From Bacteroidales bacterium (lineage in GTDB: Bacteria; Bacteroidota; Bacteroidia; Bacteroidales; WCHB1-69), in the NCBI GenBank assembly GCA_024685175.1, contig JAIKWD010000033.1, forward strand, positions 1 to 64,000: a stretch of DNA of 64,000 nucleotides, read 5' to 3'. A program made the position numbers and the translations under genes. The notes under the pieces are model-generated. The model made no database searches, had not been told where the DNA came from, and was given only the letters and a program-made list of their open reading frames with translations. This document shows, piece after piece, positions 43,324 through 51,551 of the stretch (within the stretch, counting starts at the first letter, position 1; each line of letters starts with the position of its first letter).

Positions 43324-44541
43324 ATGACAGAAGTACGCAACATACGAATCGAAGACTACAACTATGAGCTGCCGGAAGAAAGAATCGCCTTCTTTCCCGC
43401 TAGTCAAAGAGACCATTCCAAGCTGCTTGTTTACCGAAAAGGCGACATTACCGACAGCCGTTTTGACCATCTTCCGGAATTTCTAACCCCAAACCAATAT
43501 CTGGTTTTCAACAACTCCAAAGTCATCCATGCCCGGTTACTTGTACACAACGACACGGGAGCGGCTATCGAGATTTTCTGTCTAGAGCCTCTATGGCCCA
43601 GCAACGACCCCGCCACTGCTTTCTCCCAAACGGGTGAAGTGACGTGGAAGTGCATGGTAGGCAACGCCAAACGCTGGAAACATCCTTTGCACATTCAAGT
43701 GCCCATAGACGACAAGACGATTGTGGTCACTGCCACCAAAGGCGAATCCATCGAGGGTGCTTTTGAAGTCACTTTCCAATGGGACGACGGAGCCATATCC
43801 TTTGCCGAATGGCTAGAGCATTACGGCAAGATGCCGTTGCCCCCGTATATCAAGCGGGCAGCAGAGGCTGACGACGAGGTACGCTACCAGACCGTCTATG
43901 CCAAGCACGATGGTTCCGTAGCCGCACCGACTGCAGGCTTGCACTTCACGCCTGAGGTATTAGCAGCATTACAGAGCAAAGGCATTGACAACGAGTTTGT
44001 TACACTCCATGTAGGGGCCGGCACCTTTAAGCCTGTAACCAGCAAGACCATTGGAGAACATTACATGCACGAGGAGAAAATCGTCATCACCGAAACGCTC
44101 ATTGAGCAGCTCTTGGCCAATCGTGAGAAACAGTGCATCGCAGTAGGCACCACCGTGACACGCACGCTGGAGTCTCTCTTCATCATGGGCGCCAAGCTAC
44201 ACCTCAACCTACCCGACCCGCTCATCGTGAGCCAATGGGAGGTCTACGACAATCCCGCCATCGGACAGGTCACCCCCAAAGAAGCACTCGTCGCCCTGCG
44301 CACACATCTGAGGAGTCAAGGCACCGACCTGCTGCGCGGCGCCACCAGTCTCATCATCCTGCCTTCTTTCAAGCTTAGAATGACACAAGGTATCATCACC
44401 AACTTTCATCAGCCCCAAAGTACCCTCCTACTGCTCATCGCTGCATTTTTGGGCGATGAATGGCACCGTATATACAAGCATGCACTTGAAAACGGCTACC
44501 GCTTTCTCAGTTACGGCGACTCGAATCTCTACCTACCCTAG
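43324..44541 (+). CDS. queA: tRNA preQ1(34) S-adenosylmethionine ribosyltransferase-isomerase (405 aa)
   Basis: It transfers and isomerises the ribosyl part of SAM to preQ1 in tRNA, the penultimate queuosine step. Typical blocks are YELPEERIAFFPAS, HARLLVHN, HYGKMPLPPYIKRA, YQTVYAKHDGSVAAPTAGLHFT and HVGAGTFKPV. It is about 50 residues longer than the usual ~350 because of insertions around residues 90-150 and 270-310, as in some other Bacteroidetes. I use ATG 43324 (MTEVRNIRIE); the open frame upstream overlaps the divergent rseP promoter and is not coding. Its stop is three bases from that of the convergent HhH gene. Confidence 0.95.
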   Translation: MTEVRNIRIEDYNYELPEERIAFFPASQRDHSKLLVYRKGDITDSRFDHLPEFLTPNQYLVFNNSKVIHARLLVHNDTGAAIEIFCLEPLWPSNDPATAFSQTGEVTWKCMVGNAKRWKHPLHIQVPIDDKTIVVTATKGESIEGAFEVTFQWDDGAISFAEWLEHYGKMPLPPYIKRAAEADDEVRYQTVYAKHDGSVAAPTAGLHFTPEVLAALQSKGIDNEFVTLHVGAGTFKPVTSKTIGEHYMHEEKIVITETLIEQLLANREKQCIAVGTTVTRTLESLFIMGAKLHLNLPDPLIVSQWEVYDNPAIGQVTPKEALVALRTHLRSQGTDLLRGATSLIILPSFKLRMTQGIITNFHQPQSTLLLLIAAFLGDEWHRIYKHALENGYRFLSYGDSNLYLP

Positions 44542-44544
44542 CCC

Positions 44545-45240
44545 TCATTCAAAAACCACATAGTGCCGCAGCTTGTCCATCAATTCCGGATAGGCATGCG
44601 TCACCCGTTGCAACTCTTCAAAAGAGTGTATCCCCCCACTCTTCTCCCTGTACGCGATTATGGTCTTCGTCAAGTAAGCATCAAAGTAAGGGTGTTGCGA
44701 CATCTCTTTGTACGTGGCCGTGTTGACATTCAACTTGCGAACGGCCTCAGGGTATATCACAAAATACTTTTGCAACAAGTCTTCGGGGATGCCTTGCAAG
44801 ACATACACTTCCTGCAACTGTGACAACGAATAGAACCCGCCGAGTTTATCGCGATACTCCACCAGACGAGCGGCTCGTTTGCTTCCGAACATAGGTACCA
44901 CAAGGATATCCGTGGAATCGCATCGGTTCAAATCAATCCTCACTATATCATAAAGCGGTTTCTTTGGCCGTTTGCCCTTGCCAGGCAAAGTGTCGTCGTA
45001 TTGACGATAGTGGTTTCTGTAGAAGGCACTGCTGGCGTCACGCGCTCGCTCTATAGAGTCGCGCAACTGTTCTTGACGAACATTGAATGCTTCAAATTCG
45101 GCCATATACTCCTTCGCGTCCAAGAGCGGAGGTCGCTCTGTATCGTACAGAAAATAAAAAAGATAGCTACATAAAATGATGGCCAGCAGCAACAACGCGG
45201 CCACCCACTCCCCTTGGGTGAAGTCAAATTTTGTTTTCAT
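44545..45240 (-). CDS. Membrane-anchored helix-hairpin-helix protein, ComEA-like (231 aa)
   Basis: One N-terminal membrane helix (about 14-35, VAALLLLAIILCSYLFYF) is followed by a charged linker and two ComEA-type HhH units: DLNRCDSTDILVVPMFGSKRA (about 105-125) and LNVNTATYKEMSQHPYFDAYL (about 172-192). Each is followed by a GGF/GGIHSFEEL-type turn. It probably binds DNA non-specifically in the periplasm, but competence function is not demonstrated. I use ATG 45240 (MKTKFDF). A -7 element at 45245-45252 places the transcription start at or next to this ATG. Confidence 0.85.
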   Translation of the reverse strand: MKTKFDFTQGEWVAALLLLAIILCSYLFYFLYDTERPPLLDAKEYMAEFEAFNVRQEQLRDSIERARDASSAFYRNHYRQYDDTLPGKGKRPKKPLYDIVRIDLNRCDSTDILVVPMFGSKRAARLVEYRDKLGGFYSLSQLQEVYVLQGIPEDLLQKYFVIYPEAVRKLNVNTATYKEMSQHPYFDAYLTKTIIAYREKSGGIHSFEELQRVTHAYPELMDKLRHYVVFE

Positions 45241-45244
45241 GCCA

Positions 45245-45252
45245 CAAAAATA
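45245..45252 (-). promoter_or_regulatory. -7 element for the HhH gene
   Basis: Minus-strand TATTTTTG ending five bases before the ATG, implying a leaderless mRNA. It lies directly beside the terminator of the upstream gene. Confidence 0.5.
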
Positions 45253-45253
45253 A

Positions 45254-45294
45254 AAAAAAGTTTTAACAGGTTTACAACCCATTAAAACTTTTTT
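45254..45294 (-). terminator. Terminator of the T9SS cargo gene
   Basis: Stem AAAAAAGTTTTAA (45254-45266) / TTAAAACTTTTTT (45282-45294) around a 15-base loop, with a T-run on the minus strand. Stem GC content is low but the U-rich side is long. Confidence 0.7.
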
Positions 45295-45318
45295 ATCTTT
45301 TAATTAACTAGACTATCC

Positions 45319-48183
45319 TTATCTGATAATGGTAAGGGAGCCGTTATAGGTGACTGTTTTCGCTTTTCCTTTGTAGAAGAAGGAGAAATAGTAGACGCCG
45401 TCATTGAGGTTGGAGCCGTCAAACACCTGGCTACCGGGCTGAATTTGGCCGTCACGGGAGAAGGTGTCGTAGTTCTTGGCTTCATAAACCTTCTTACCCC
45501 AGCGGTCGAACACGAGAAGCCTGTTGTTGCGATAGCCGTCCGGATCTTCGGGATTGATATCTGTATTGAGGTTCTCGATAGCAAACACGTCATTGGAGCC
45601 ATCACCGTTAGGAGTAATAATGTTGGGGAAGATGAGGTCTTGCTCAATCACCACGGTGTGTGTAATGTCGCTGGAGCAGCCGGAGCCGCTGGTGATGGAC
45701 AAATTAACATCATAGTCACCCCACTGGGAGTAGGTATGTGTCGGTGAGAAGTTGGTCGAATCAGTTTCTCCATCTCCGAAGTTCCACAAGAAGGAGGTGT
45801 TGGGATCCGACAACAAAGTGGAATCGGCATAGTTGAAGAAGTGGACCTGGCCATCGCTTTCGCCGAGCAGAGAAGTTTCTGGATCAGCCAAGAATTCGGC
45901 GATAGGTTGTGCGTAAACCGTGAAATAATTCCAATAGATCATCGTGTCGGTACAGCCATCGGGGGTGGTCATAAACAGCACCATGTGATAGGTGCCGGGA
46001 TCATCAAAGTTAAACACGGGATCCTTCTGGTCGTAGTACATAATGTCATTACCATAGACATCCATGATTTTCCATTCGCAGCGGCTGCCTTCTGGAGTTG
46101 AGTTATTGGTGATCTTGGCAGACAACGGGGCGCAGCCTTCCACTGCACTGGCTGTAAAGTCGGCTACCGGCATAGGGTAGAAATGGACATTGACGGTATC
46201 AGAGCCTCGGCAGGTTAACGAATGATCATCGTTGGAGGTCATGATGAACACTGAGTAATCGCCGTCGGTGACAACATTAGTAGTCGGGGTCACATCACCA
46301 TTGCTCCAATAGTATTCGGTATTCGCCGATGTATATTTGGGATCAAGAGTGATGACATCGCCATAGCAAGCGGTGGTGTCAGGACCGAGCTGCGGCATAG
46401 GGGATTGAGTCACCTTAAGCACCATAGTCGTGTCAAAGTGGCAGCCCAAGTTGTCAACAATACGTGCAGTATAGGCAATCTCACCGGCTTGTGTGGCCAA
46501 AATATGTCCGCCGCTGGCGCCAGGACCAATCATTTCCAGATGGTCTAAAACGACATCATAGCCCCAGTTCACGGGCACCAAATTGGGATTCAAAGCGAGC
46601 TCCCAACCGCACACATAGCCGTTGTCATAATTCCAACCGTCAAACACCTCTATGGCCCAAGTACCATTTAACGGACAGTCATGCAAGCTGTTAAAGAAGT
46701 TATCATCAGGGTGGTATACATTTTCCATATTAGCCACGTCAGTTGAGTCCACATAGGAGGAACTGCTCGATCCATGAGGGTTATTCGAAGAGATGTGGTT
46801 ACATGATTCATAAACATAGCCACTACCACAGGCGTATTGATAGCCCAATGCCGGATCTGTGTTGTTGGACCAGCAATAGTTCCAGCAGGTGCCCATAGGG
46901 TTAACGTTAGGGTTGCACTTATCATCGTCATCTGGTTTATAATACCACCCGAAATAGGATCCTCCACTACCCGGATTTCCCTGCCATCCACGAGCACTTG
47001 ACGGAATATTGGAGTTACAGTTGGAGCTGCCCGTGCCGCCATACCTCATCAAGGAGGCCCATTTGCCGCTAGGACAGGTCAGACGAATCCAAATATCACC
47101 AATAAAGGAGTGCTCAATAGCCAAACGGACGAATAGAATATCATTGGCAGATGAGATCTTAGCTGTTGGGGAGAAAGCATCGAACGTCACGGGGGAGACA
47201 TAAGAACATGAGCCGTTACACACTATGCCATCGGGCAAGAATATTGTATCGGGCACAGCCAATGTAGTGATTTTAGTACTACTGACAGTATCCAGCTGGA
47301 TATTGGATATCATATCATAGCCGACTGGCACTTCGATTGTCTGACCCGTACAGACCTCTGGCAAATCCAACAACTGGCGTACGGGGTTGGCGGAAGTACG
47401 TACACGGAAAACCTTACGATTCGTGGACTCGCAACCATGAGAGTCGATGACCAAAAGTGACACGTCATAGCCAGTACCAGGCTCAAAGTAATGGTCGAGC
47501 ACATAGCCGCCGACGATTTCCAGGGTCGTATCACCCAAATCCCAAATAAAGGTAGAGGTTTGGTCACTCTGATGATAGTTGAAATCATTGTCGGGATAGT
47601 GCCCACGTGCTACCAAGTGGATGGTATCGTATGGACAGGAGTTAATGTAATAGTGACCATCTGTGGGGTCAAGAACGGGGAACTTGTTGGACGCATTCAT
47701 GTCAAAATTGATCTCAACTCGCTGACACAATTGGATGCAGGAAGTCACCAATGCGAAGCCCCTTCCATTATTGGCGCCGTCTGTCTTGAGGCGAAGGGTA
47801 AGTTCACCCGTCACGCTACGCATAGTTGCGGCGAAGGACAGGGTAATATTGCCATAGACAGCCACCAACGAGTTGTTCAACTTAGCCAAGCACATGGAGT
47901 CGACCATGTTGGTGCCATCATAGATAAACAACGTATCGGAGTTGTCAATGTCGAAAAAGTTCAACGGTATTTCAACTTTGACGGCAGGATGTGTGGCGTC
48001 GCTGGAATGGATAGTCAAGCTATCGTCACGATTAGCAAAATAATCTCCATTCTCGCCACCGCTGTCGAAAACGTTAAAGCCGCAACCCGTCTGAGGAGAG
48101 ATGGAAGAACCCACGATAAGATTCTGGGCATTGGCGGCAATCAAGCCGATGGCAAATAAAACTAACAGAAATATCTTTTTCAT
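45319..48183 (-). CDS. T9SS type B cargo protein with CUB-like, P-domain-like and PKD domains (954 aa)
   Basis: Signal peptide (MKKIFLLVLFAIGLIAANAQ). A CUB-like segment at about 32-138 (SGGENGDYFANRDD, DTLFIYDG). A PKD-like domain near 200-250 (FIWDLGDT). A proprotein-convertase P-domain-like stretch at about 300-535 (IEHSFIGDIWIRLTCPSG...NGTWAIEVFDGW). PKD domains near 660-740 and 795-850 (FLWNFGDGETD). The last ~100 residues are the gliding-associated sorting domain (PNIITPNGDGSNDVF...LLVFDRWGKKVYE...DGVYYFSFFY). It should be exported by the type IX system and retained at the surface. No protease catalytic domain accompanies the P-domain. It follows the 150-aa gene by 17 bases. Confidence 0.9.
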   Translation of the reverse strand: MKKIFLLVLFAIGLIAANAQNLIVGSSISPQTGCGFNVFDSGGENGDYFANRDDSLTIHSSDATHPAVKVEIPLNFFDIDNSDTLFIYDGTNMVDSMCLAKLNNSLVAVYGNITLSFAATMRSVTGELTLRLKTDGANNGRGFALVTSCIQLCQRVEINFDMNASNKFPVLDPTDGHYYINSCPYDTIHLVARGHYPDNDFNYHQSDQTSTFIWDLGDTTLEIVGGYVLDHYFEPGTGYDVSLLVIDSHGCESTNRKVFRVRTSANPVRQLLDLPEVCTGQTIEVPVGYDMISNIQLDTVSSTKITTLAVPDTIFLPDGIVCNGSCSYVSPVTFDAFSPTAKISSANDILFVRLAIEHSFIGDIWIRLTCPSGKWASLMRYGGTGSSNCNSNIPSSARGWQGNPGSGGSYFGWYYKPDDDDKCNPNVNPMGTCWNYCWSNNTDPALGYQYACGSGYVYESCNHISSNNPHGSSSSSYVDSTDVANMENVYHPDDNFFNSLHDCPLNGTWAIEVFDGWNYDNGYVCGWELALNPNLVPVNWGYDVVLDHLEMIGPGASGGHILATQAGEIAYTARIVDNLGCHFDTTMVLKVTQSPMPQLGPDTTACYGDVITLDPKYTSANTEYYWSNGDVTPTTNVVTDGDYSVFIMTSNDDHSLTCRGSDTVNVHFYPMPVADFTASAVEGCAPLSAKITNNSTPEGSRCEWKIMDVYGNDIMYYDQKDPVFNFDDPGTYHMVLFMTTPDGCTDTMIYWNYFTVYAQPIAEFLADPETSLLGESDGQVHFFNYADSTLLSDPNTSFLWNFGDGETDSTNFSPTHTYSQWGDYDVNLSITSGSGCSSDITHTVVIEQDLIFPNIITPNGDGSNDVFAIENLNTDINPEDPDGYRNNRLLVFDRWGKKVYEAKNYDTFSRDGQIQPGSQVFDGSNLNDGVYYFSFFYKGKAKTVTYNGSLTIIR

Positions 48184-48200
48184 AACGCAAAAAATTACTC

Positions 48201-48653
48201 TTAATAAACAAATTGTTGCAAATTAGCCTCCACATCAGCCTCAAAACGCGCCTTGGGAGACACTATAACATAATAACCGTTGGTATGCAACTTGAACACG
48301 TTATACTTGATTTCGTCTTGCGGAAAATCAAAGTCAAATGGGTTGAGTGCACCTTCGCGCACAATTTTGCCCTCATTCACTGAGACACCTTTCTTGGCAT
48401 ACTGATCGATAAAACCCATTTCGTTGGCGCCTTCCACACCTTTCGTGGAAAGTCTGGCAAAGTTGTTCATCTTGTAGTTCAATCTAAACAACACATCGAA
48501 ATCGTTGTTATACATGTCGTCAAGTTGTGACTGGGAAAACACCTCGTGCATCCTATCGTTCATAACGAACTCACTCTTAGACAATTTTGACACTTGGCTG
48601 AATCCCGTCATCACCAAACTAATGAGCAAACAAAACAATACGGTCTTTTTCAT
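48201..48653 (-). CDS. Small secreted protein of unknown function (150 aa)
   Basis: A signal peptide (MKKTVLFCLLISLVMTGFSQ) precedes a compact mixed domain with no family I recognise. Features seen are NDRMHEVFSQSQLDDMYNND near the start and FKLHTNGYYVIVSPKARFEAD near the end. It is the first gene of a two-gene unit with the T9SS cargo protein, so it may assist or accompany that protein; this is inference. A -7 element lies at 48676-48683. Confidence 0.8.
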   Translation of the reverse strand: MKKTVLFCLLISLVMTGFSQVSKLSKSEFVMNDRMHEVFSQSQLDDMYNNDFDVLFRLNYKMNNFARLSTKGVEGANEMGFIDQYAKKGVSVNEGKIVREGALNPFDFDFPQDEIKYNVFKLHTNGYYVIVSPKARFEADVEANLQQFVY

Positions 48654-48675
48654 ATACTGATAATTTTAAAACTTG

Positions 48676-48683
48676 CAAAAATA
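48676..48683 (-). promoter_or_regulatory. -7 element for the 150-aa/T9SS cargo unit
   Basis: Minus-strand TATTTTTG then CAAGT; leader about 16 nt. Confidence 0.5.
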
Positions 48684-48768
48684 ATATTTTACAGGAAAAA
48701 ATCAAAAAGAAATTTTCTCTTTCAATGATTAAGTCGCAAATAAGATAGAATATGTTACAAAAAAAACA

Positions 48769-50646
48769 TTATTTTTCCAATTTGTTATTATCTATCAGCC
48801 AGCGCATTACAGCTACGACATCATCCTCGTCGAATTTTTGGGCCAACTGGGACAAGATATTTTTTTCGGAAAAACCTTGTTTTTTCAGTTCAACAATTTG
48901 TTTTGAGACCAGTGAGAAGGTATCTTCGGGTAATACTTGTTTTTGATTTTTGCGACAGACATCACATTGTCCGCAGGGCTCGCTTTTTGTCTCGCCAAAA
49001 TAGGCCAACAGTTGTTGGCTGCGACAACGATCCGTAGAGGTAGCATACATTTCCACCGCTTTTGTCCTCTCTTCCGCCTTCATCTTACGATTGGCGTATA
49101 CGGCGGGTTCGAAATAGATATGATTATCGGGAATTCTGTCCTTCAAGAAGACTATGAGCGGAATCTGGCTTTGAGGCTGATAGGAAAGGACCTGAGCTTT
49201 TCTCAAGGTATGCAACAATTCCACCACCTCTTCTTCTTTCATGCCGGCGCGAGTCGCGAGGAGGTCTTCGTTAATGTTAACATATTGGGTAAATACGCCG
49301 CCGTACGATCGCAGAAGCAATTTGACAAACTCTTCCCATTCAGGATGTTTCTCTTCAAAATCGAGCAATGCATCCCCATTCATCAGAAAGTGTATTTGAG
49401 AATTCTCGCGCAAGTGTTCCGACATCACAATCATGCCGGCCTTGGCCAAGAAATCCATCGCATTGAAAAGCTGTACGGGATCCATCTTCATCCTTCGGGC
49501 ATGTTGTTCAAGATAGAAGGGTTGAATCATGTTTTTGCCCGTCCCCATCTCAATTCTATAAAACTGGCAAAGGTCGTCATATACCTCACGCACCTTTTCC
49601 AAGGGTGGAAAAGACAGGGTGAGATTGCGGTGAAGCTGCCGAATATCGTTGCCTTCATAGAGCAAGATGGCGACAGCGGGTTGTCCATCCCGTCCGCCGC
49701 GCCCAGCCTCTTGGAAGTACGCCTCCAGGGAGTCCGGCAAGTCCAGGTGAACGACAAAACGGACACACGGATTATCAATGCCCATACCAAAAGCATTCGT
49801 GGCCACGATGACACGAGTCTGGCCGATCATCCATCCATTCTGACGGGCGTCGCGCTCCTTGGGATCAAGTCCGGCGTGGTAGCACTCGGCCGTAATCCCG
49901 TTTTTTCGAAGAAATACGGCCACCTCAGCGGTCTTGCGTCGGTTGCGCACATACACGATACCCGTACCTGGAAAGCGTTGCAGGATACGGAGCAACCGGC
50001 CGTACTTGTCCTCTTCCTTAACCACAAAATAGGTAAGATTCTCCCTTTTGAAACTCTTTTGAAAGACATTCTCCTCCTTAAAGCCCAATCTCACCTGAAT
50101 ATCCTTGACCACTTCAGGGGTGGCGGTGGCCGTCAGGGCCAACACCGGCGCTTGGGGGAACACCTTGCGAATTTCGGCTATTTGCAGATATGGTGGACGG
50201 AAATCGTAGCCCCACTGCGAGATACAGTGCGCCTCATCCACGGCAATCATCTTGACAGGCATCTTCTCCAAATTAACCCGAAACAGATCGGTCTGCAGCC
50301 TTTCCGGAGAGACATACAAGAAGCGATAATCCGGATCAAACATGGCATTATGTATCGCATCTTCGATCTCACTTCGGCGCATGCCTGAGTAAATAGCGGC
50401 CGCTTTGATGCCTCTTTCCTTGAGATGGGCCACCTGGTCCTTCATCAACGCAATAAGGGGGGAGACCACTATGCCAAGTCCCTGCAATGCCATGACGGGC
50501 ACTTGGAAACAGATGGACTTTCCCCCTCCCGTGGGCAACAACGCAAGCGTATCTCGCCCATCCAATACCGAACGGATAATATCCTCCTGCATCGGACGAA
50601 AGTTGTCGTAGCCCCAGTATTGCTTTAGGATTTGGTGAATGTCCAT
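48769..50646 (-). CDS. recQ: ATP-dependent DNA helicase RecQ (625 aa)
   Basis: A 3'-5' superfamily 2 helicase for replication and repair. Motif I is LLPTGGGKSICFQ (about 36), motif II VDEAHCISQWGYDFR (about 137), the motif IV-VI region contains YVRNRRKTAEV and ATNAFGMGIDNP, and the arginine-finger helix is QEAGRGGRDG (about 310). The RecQ-type zinc cluster is CRSQQLLAYFGE..SEPCGQCDVC (about 543-568). There is no HRDC domain at the C-terminus, only a short helical tail. The stop is near the 3' end of the downstream 48654-48768 gap, in which I see only a promoter. Confidence 0.95.
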   Translation of the reverse strand: MDIHQILKQYWGYDNFRPMQEDIIRSVLDGRDTLALLPTGGGKSICFQVPVMALQGLGIVVSPLIALMKDQVAHLKERGIKAAAIYSGMRRSEIEDAIHNAMFDPDYRFLYVSPERLQTDLFRVNLEKMPVKMIAVDEAHCISQWGYDFRPPYLQIAEIRKVFPQAPVLALTATATPEVVKDIQVRLGFKEENVFQKSFKRENLTYFVVKEEDKYGRLLRILQRFPGTGIVYVRNRRKTAEVAVFLRKNGITAECYHAGLDPKERDARQNGWMIGQTRVIVATNAFGMGIDNPCVRFVVHLDLPDSLEAYFQEAGRGGRDGQPAVAILLYEGNDIRQLHRNLTLSFPPLEKVREVYDDLCQFYRIEMGTGKNMIQPFYLEQHARRMKMDPVQLFNAMDFLAKAGMIVMSEHLRENSQIHFLMNGDALLDFEEKHPEWEEFVKLLLRSYGGVFTQYVNINEDLLATRAGMKEEEVVELLHTLRKAQVLSYQPQSQIPLIVFLKDRIPDNHIYFEPAVYANRKMKAEERTKAVEMYATSTDRCRSQQLLAYFGETKSEPCGQCDVCRKNQKQVLPEDTFSLVSKQIVELKKQGFSEKNILSQLAQKFDEDDVVAVMRWLIDNNKLEK

Positions 50647-50649
50647 GGG

Positions 50650-50711
50650 AGAATTAAAAAATCAGGAATGAGGAATGAAAGAAGGGGTTCATTGGTTCAT
50701 CGGTTCATTGT
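50650..50711. repeat. Short-period repeat tract overlapping the GT2 stop
   Basis: AGGAATGAGGAATGA words followed by GGTTCATTGGTTCATCGGTTCA. The TGA stop of the glycosyltransferase (50705-50707) lies in the last repeat unit. Confidence 0.65.
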
Positions 50712-51451
50712 ACAGCGAACAGCTTGTAATTCGCGAGGTGCCATTTCTGGAGACGGTATTGCATAGCAGTGTGCAGAACGCCAAAGCCGTAACGAACACT
50801 TCGACCAAAATTAATGGACGAAGCCTCGGGAAAGTATTTCGTGGGGCAGGTGATTTCGGCGATTTCATAACCTGCGTAGAAGATTTGGGCCAACATTTGA
50901 TTGTCGAAGACAAAATCGTCGGAGTTGGCCATGAAATTGATTTTTCTCAGCACCTCAGCGGAGAAGGCGCGATAGCCGGTATGATACTCGGACAACTTTT
51001 GGCCCATGATGATATTCTGCACCAAAGTAAGACCTCTGTTGAAGAAATACTTGTAACGTGGCATTCCACCTTTGCGTGCTCCACGGCCCAAAATTCTTGA
51101 GCCGAGCACCACCGGATAGACACCATTCACTATCACATATACCATGGATTCAATAAGTTTCGGAGTGTATTGATAATCAGGGTGCAGCATCACCACCACG
51201 TCGGCGCCCAAAGAGAGAGCCGTCTGGTAGCAGGTCTTCTGGTTGGCTCCGTAGCCTTTGTTACGATCATGGCTTACAATATGGCTGATTCCCAACGATT
51301 TCGCTACGGAAAGAGTACCATCGGACGAGTTGTCGTCCACCAAGATGACGTCATCTACAATATCGAGTGGGATCTCGTTATATGTTTGTCTCAGCGTCAT
51401 GGCCGCATTATAGGCAGGCAACACCACACATATTCTCTTATCTTTTACCAT
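50705..51451 (-). CDS. Glycosyltransferase family 2, DPM1-like (248 aa)
   Basis: A GT-A domain only, without C-terminal membrane helices. Motifs are CVVLPAYNAAMTLRQTYNEI, DDVILVDDNSSDGT (about 33-46), NKGYGANQK, and HPDYQY where many relatives have a DxD-type site, followed by GSRILG and the HTGYRAFS block. It probably makes a polyprenyl-phosphate sugar or a glycan linkage; donor unknown. The C-terminal codons are in a short repeat tract. The -7 element is at 51474-51481, divergent from the lipoprotein promoter. Confidence 0.9.
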   Translation of the reverse strand: MVKDKRICVVLPAYNAAMTLRQTYNEIPLDIVDDVILVDDNSSDGTLSVAKSLGISHIVSHDRNKGYGANQKTCYQTALSLGADVVVMLHPDYQYTPKLIESMVYVIVNGVYPVVLGSRILGRGARKGGMPRYKYFFNRGLTLVQNIIMGQKLSEYHTGYRAFSAEVLRKINFMANSDDFVFDNQMLAQIFYAGYEIAEITCPTKYFPEASSINFGRSVRYGFGVLHTAMQYRLQKWHLANYKLFAVQ

Positions 51452-51473
51452 TCTTGCGCTATTTTTGAAAGCG

Positions 51474-51481
51474 CAAAAATA
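51474..51481 (-). promoter_or_regulatory. -7 element for the GT2 gene
   Basis: Minus-strand TATTTTTG then CGC; leader about 16 nt. Confidence 0.55.
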
Positions 51482-51517
51482 CTAAAATATCGTGCTACTA
51501 TACATTCCTTTTTTTAG

Positions 51518-51525
51518 TATTTTTG
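51518..51525 (+). promoter_or_regulatory. -7 element for the Big_5 lipoprotein gene
   Basis: TATTTTTG then CCG; 26 bases before the ATG at 51552. The divergent partner is at 51474. Confidence 0.55.
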
Positions 51526-51551
51526 CCGTTTTAAAGTCACAGCACGTGTCT

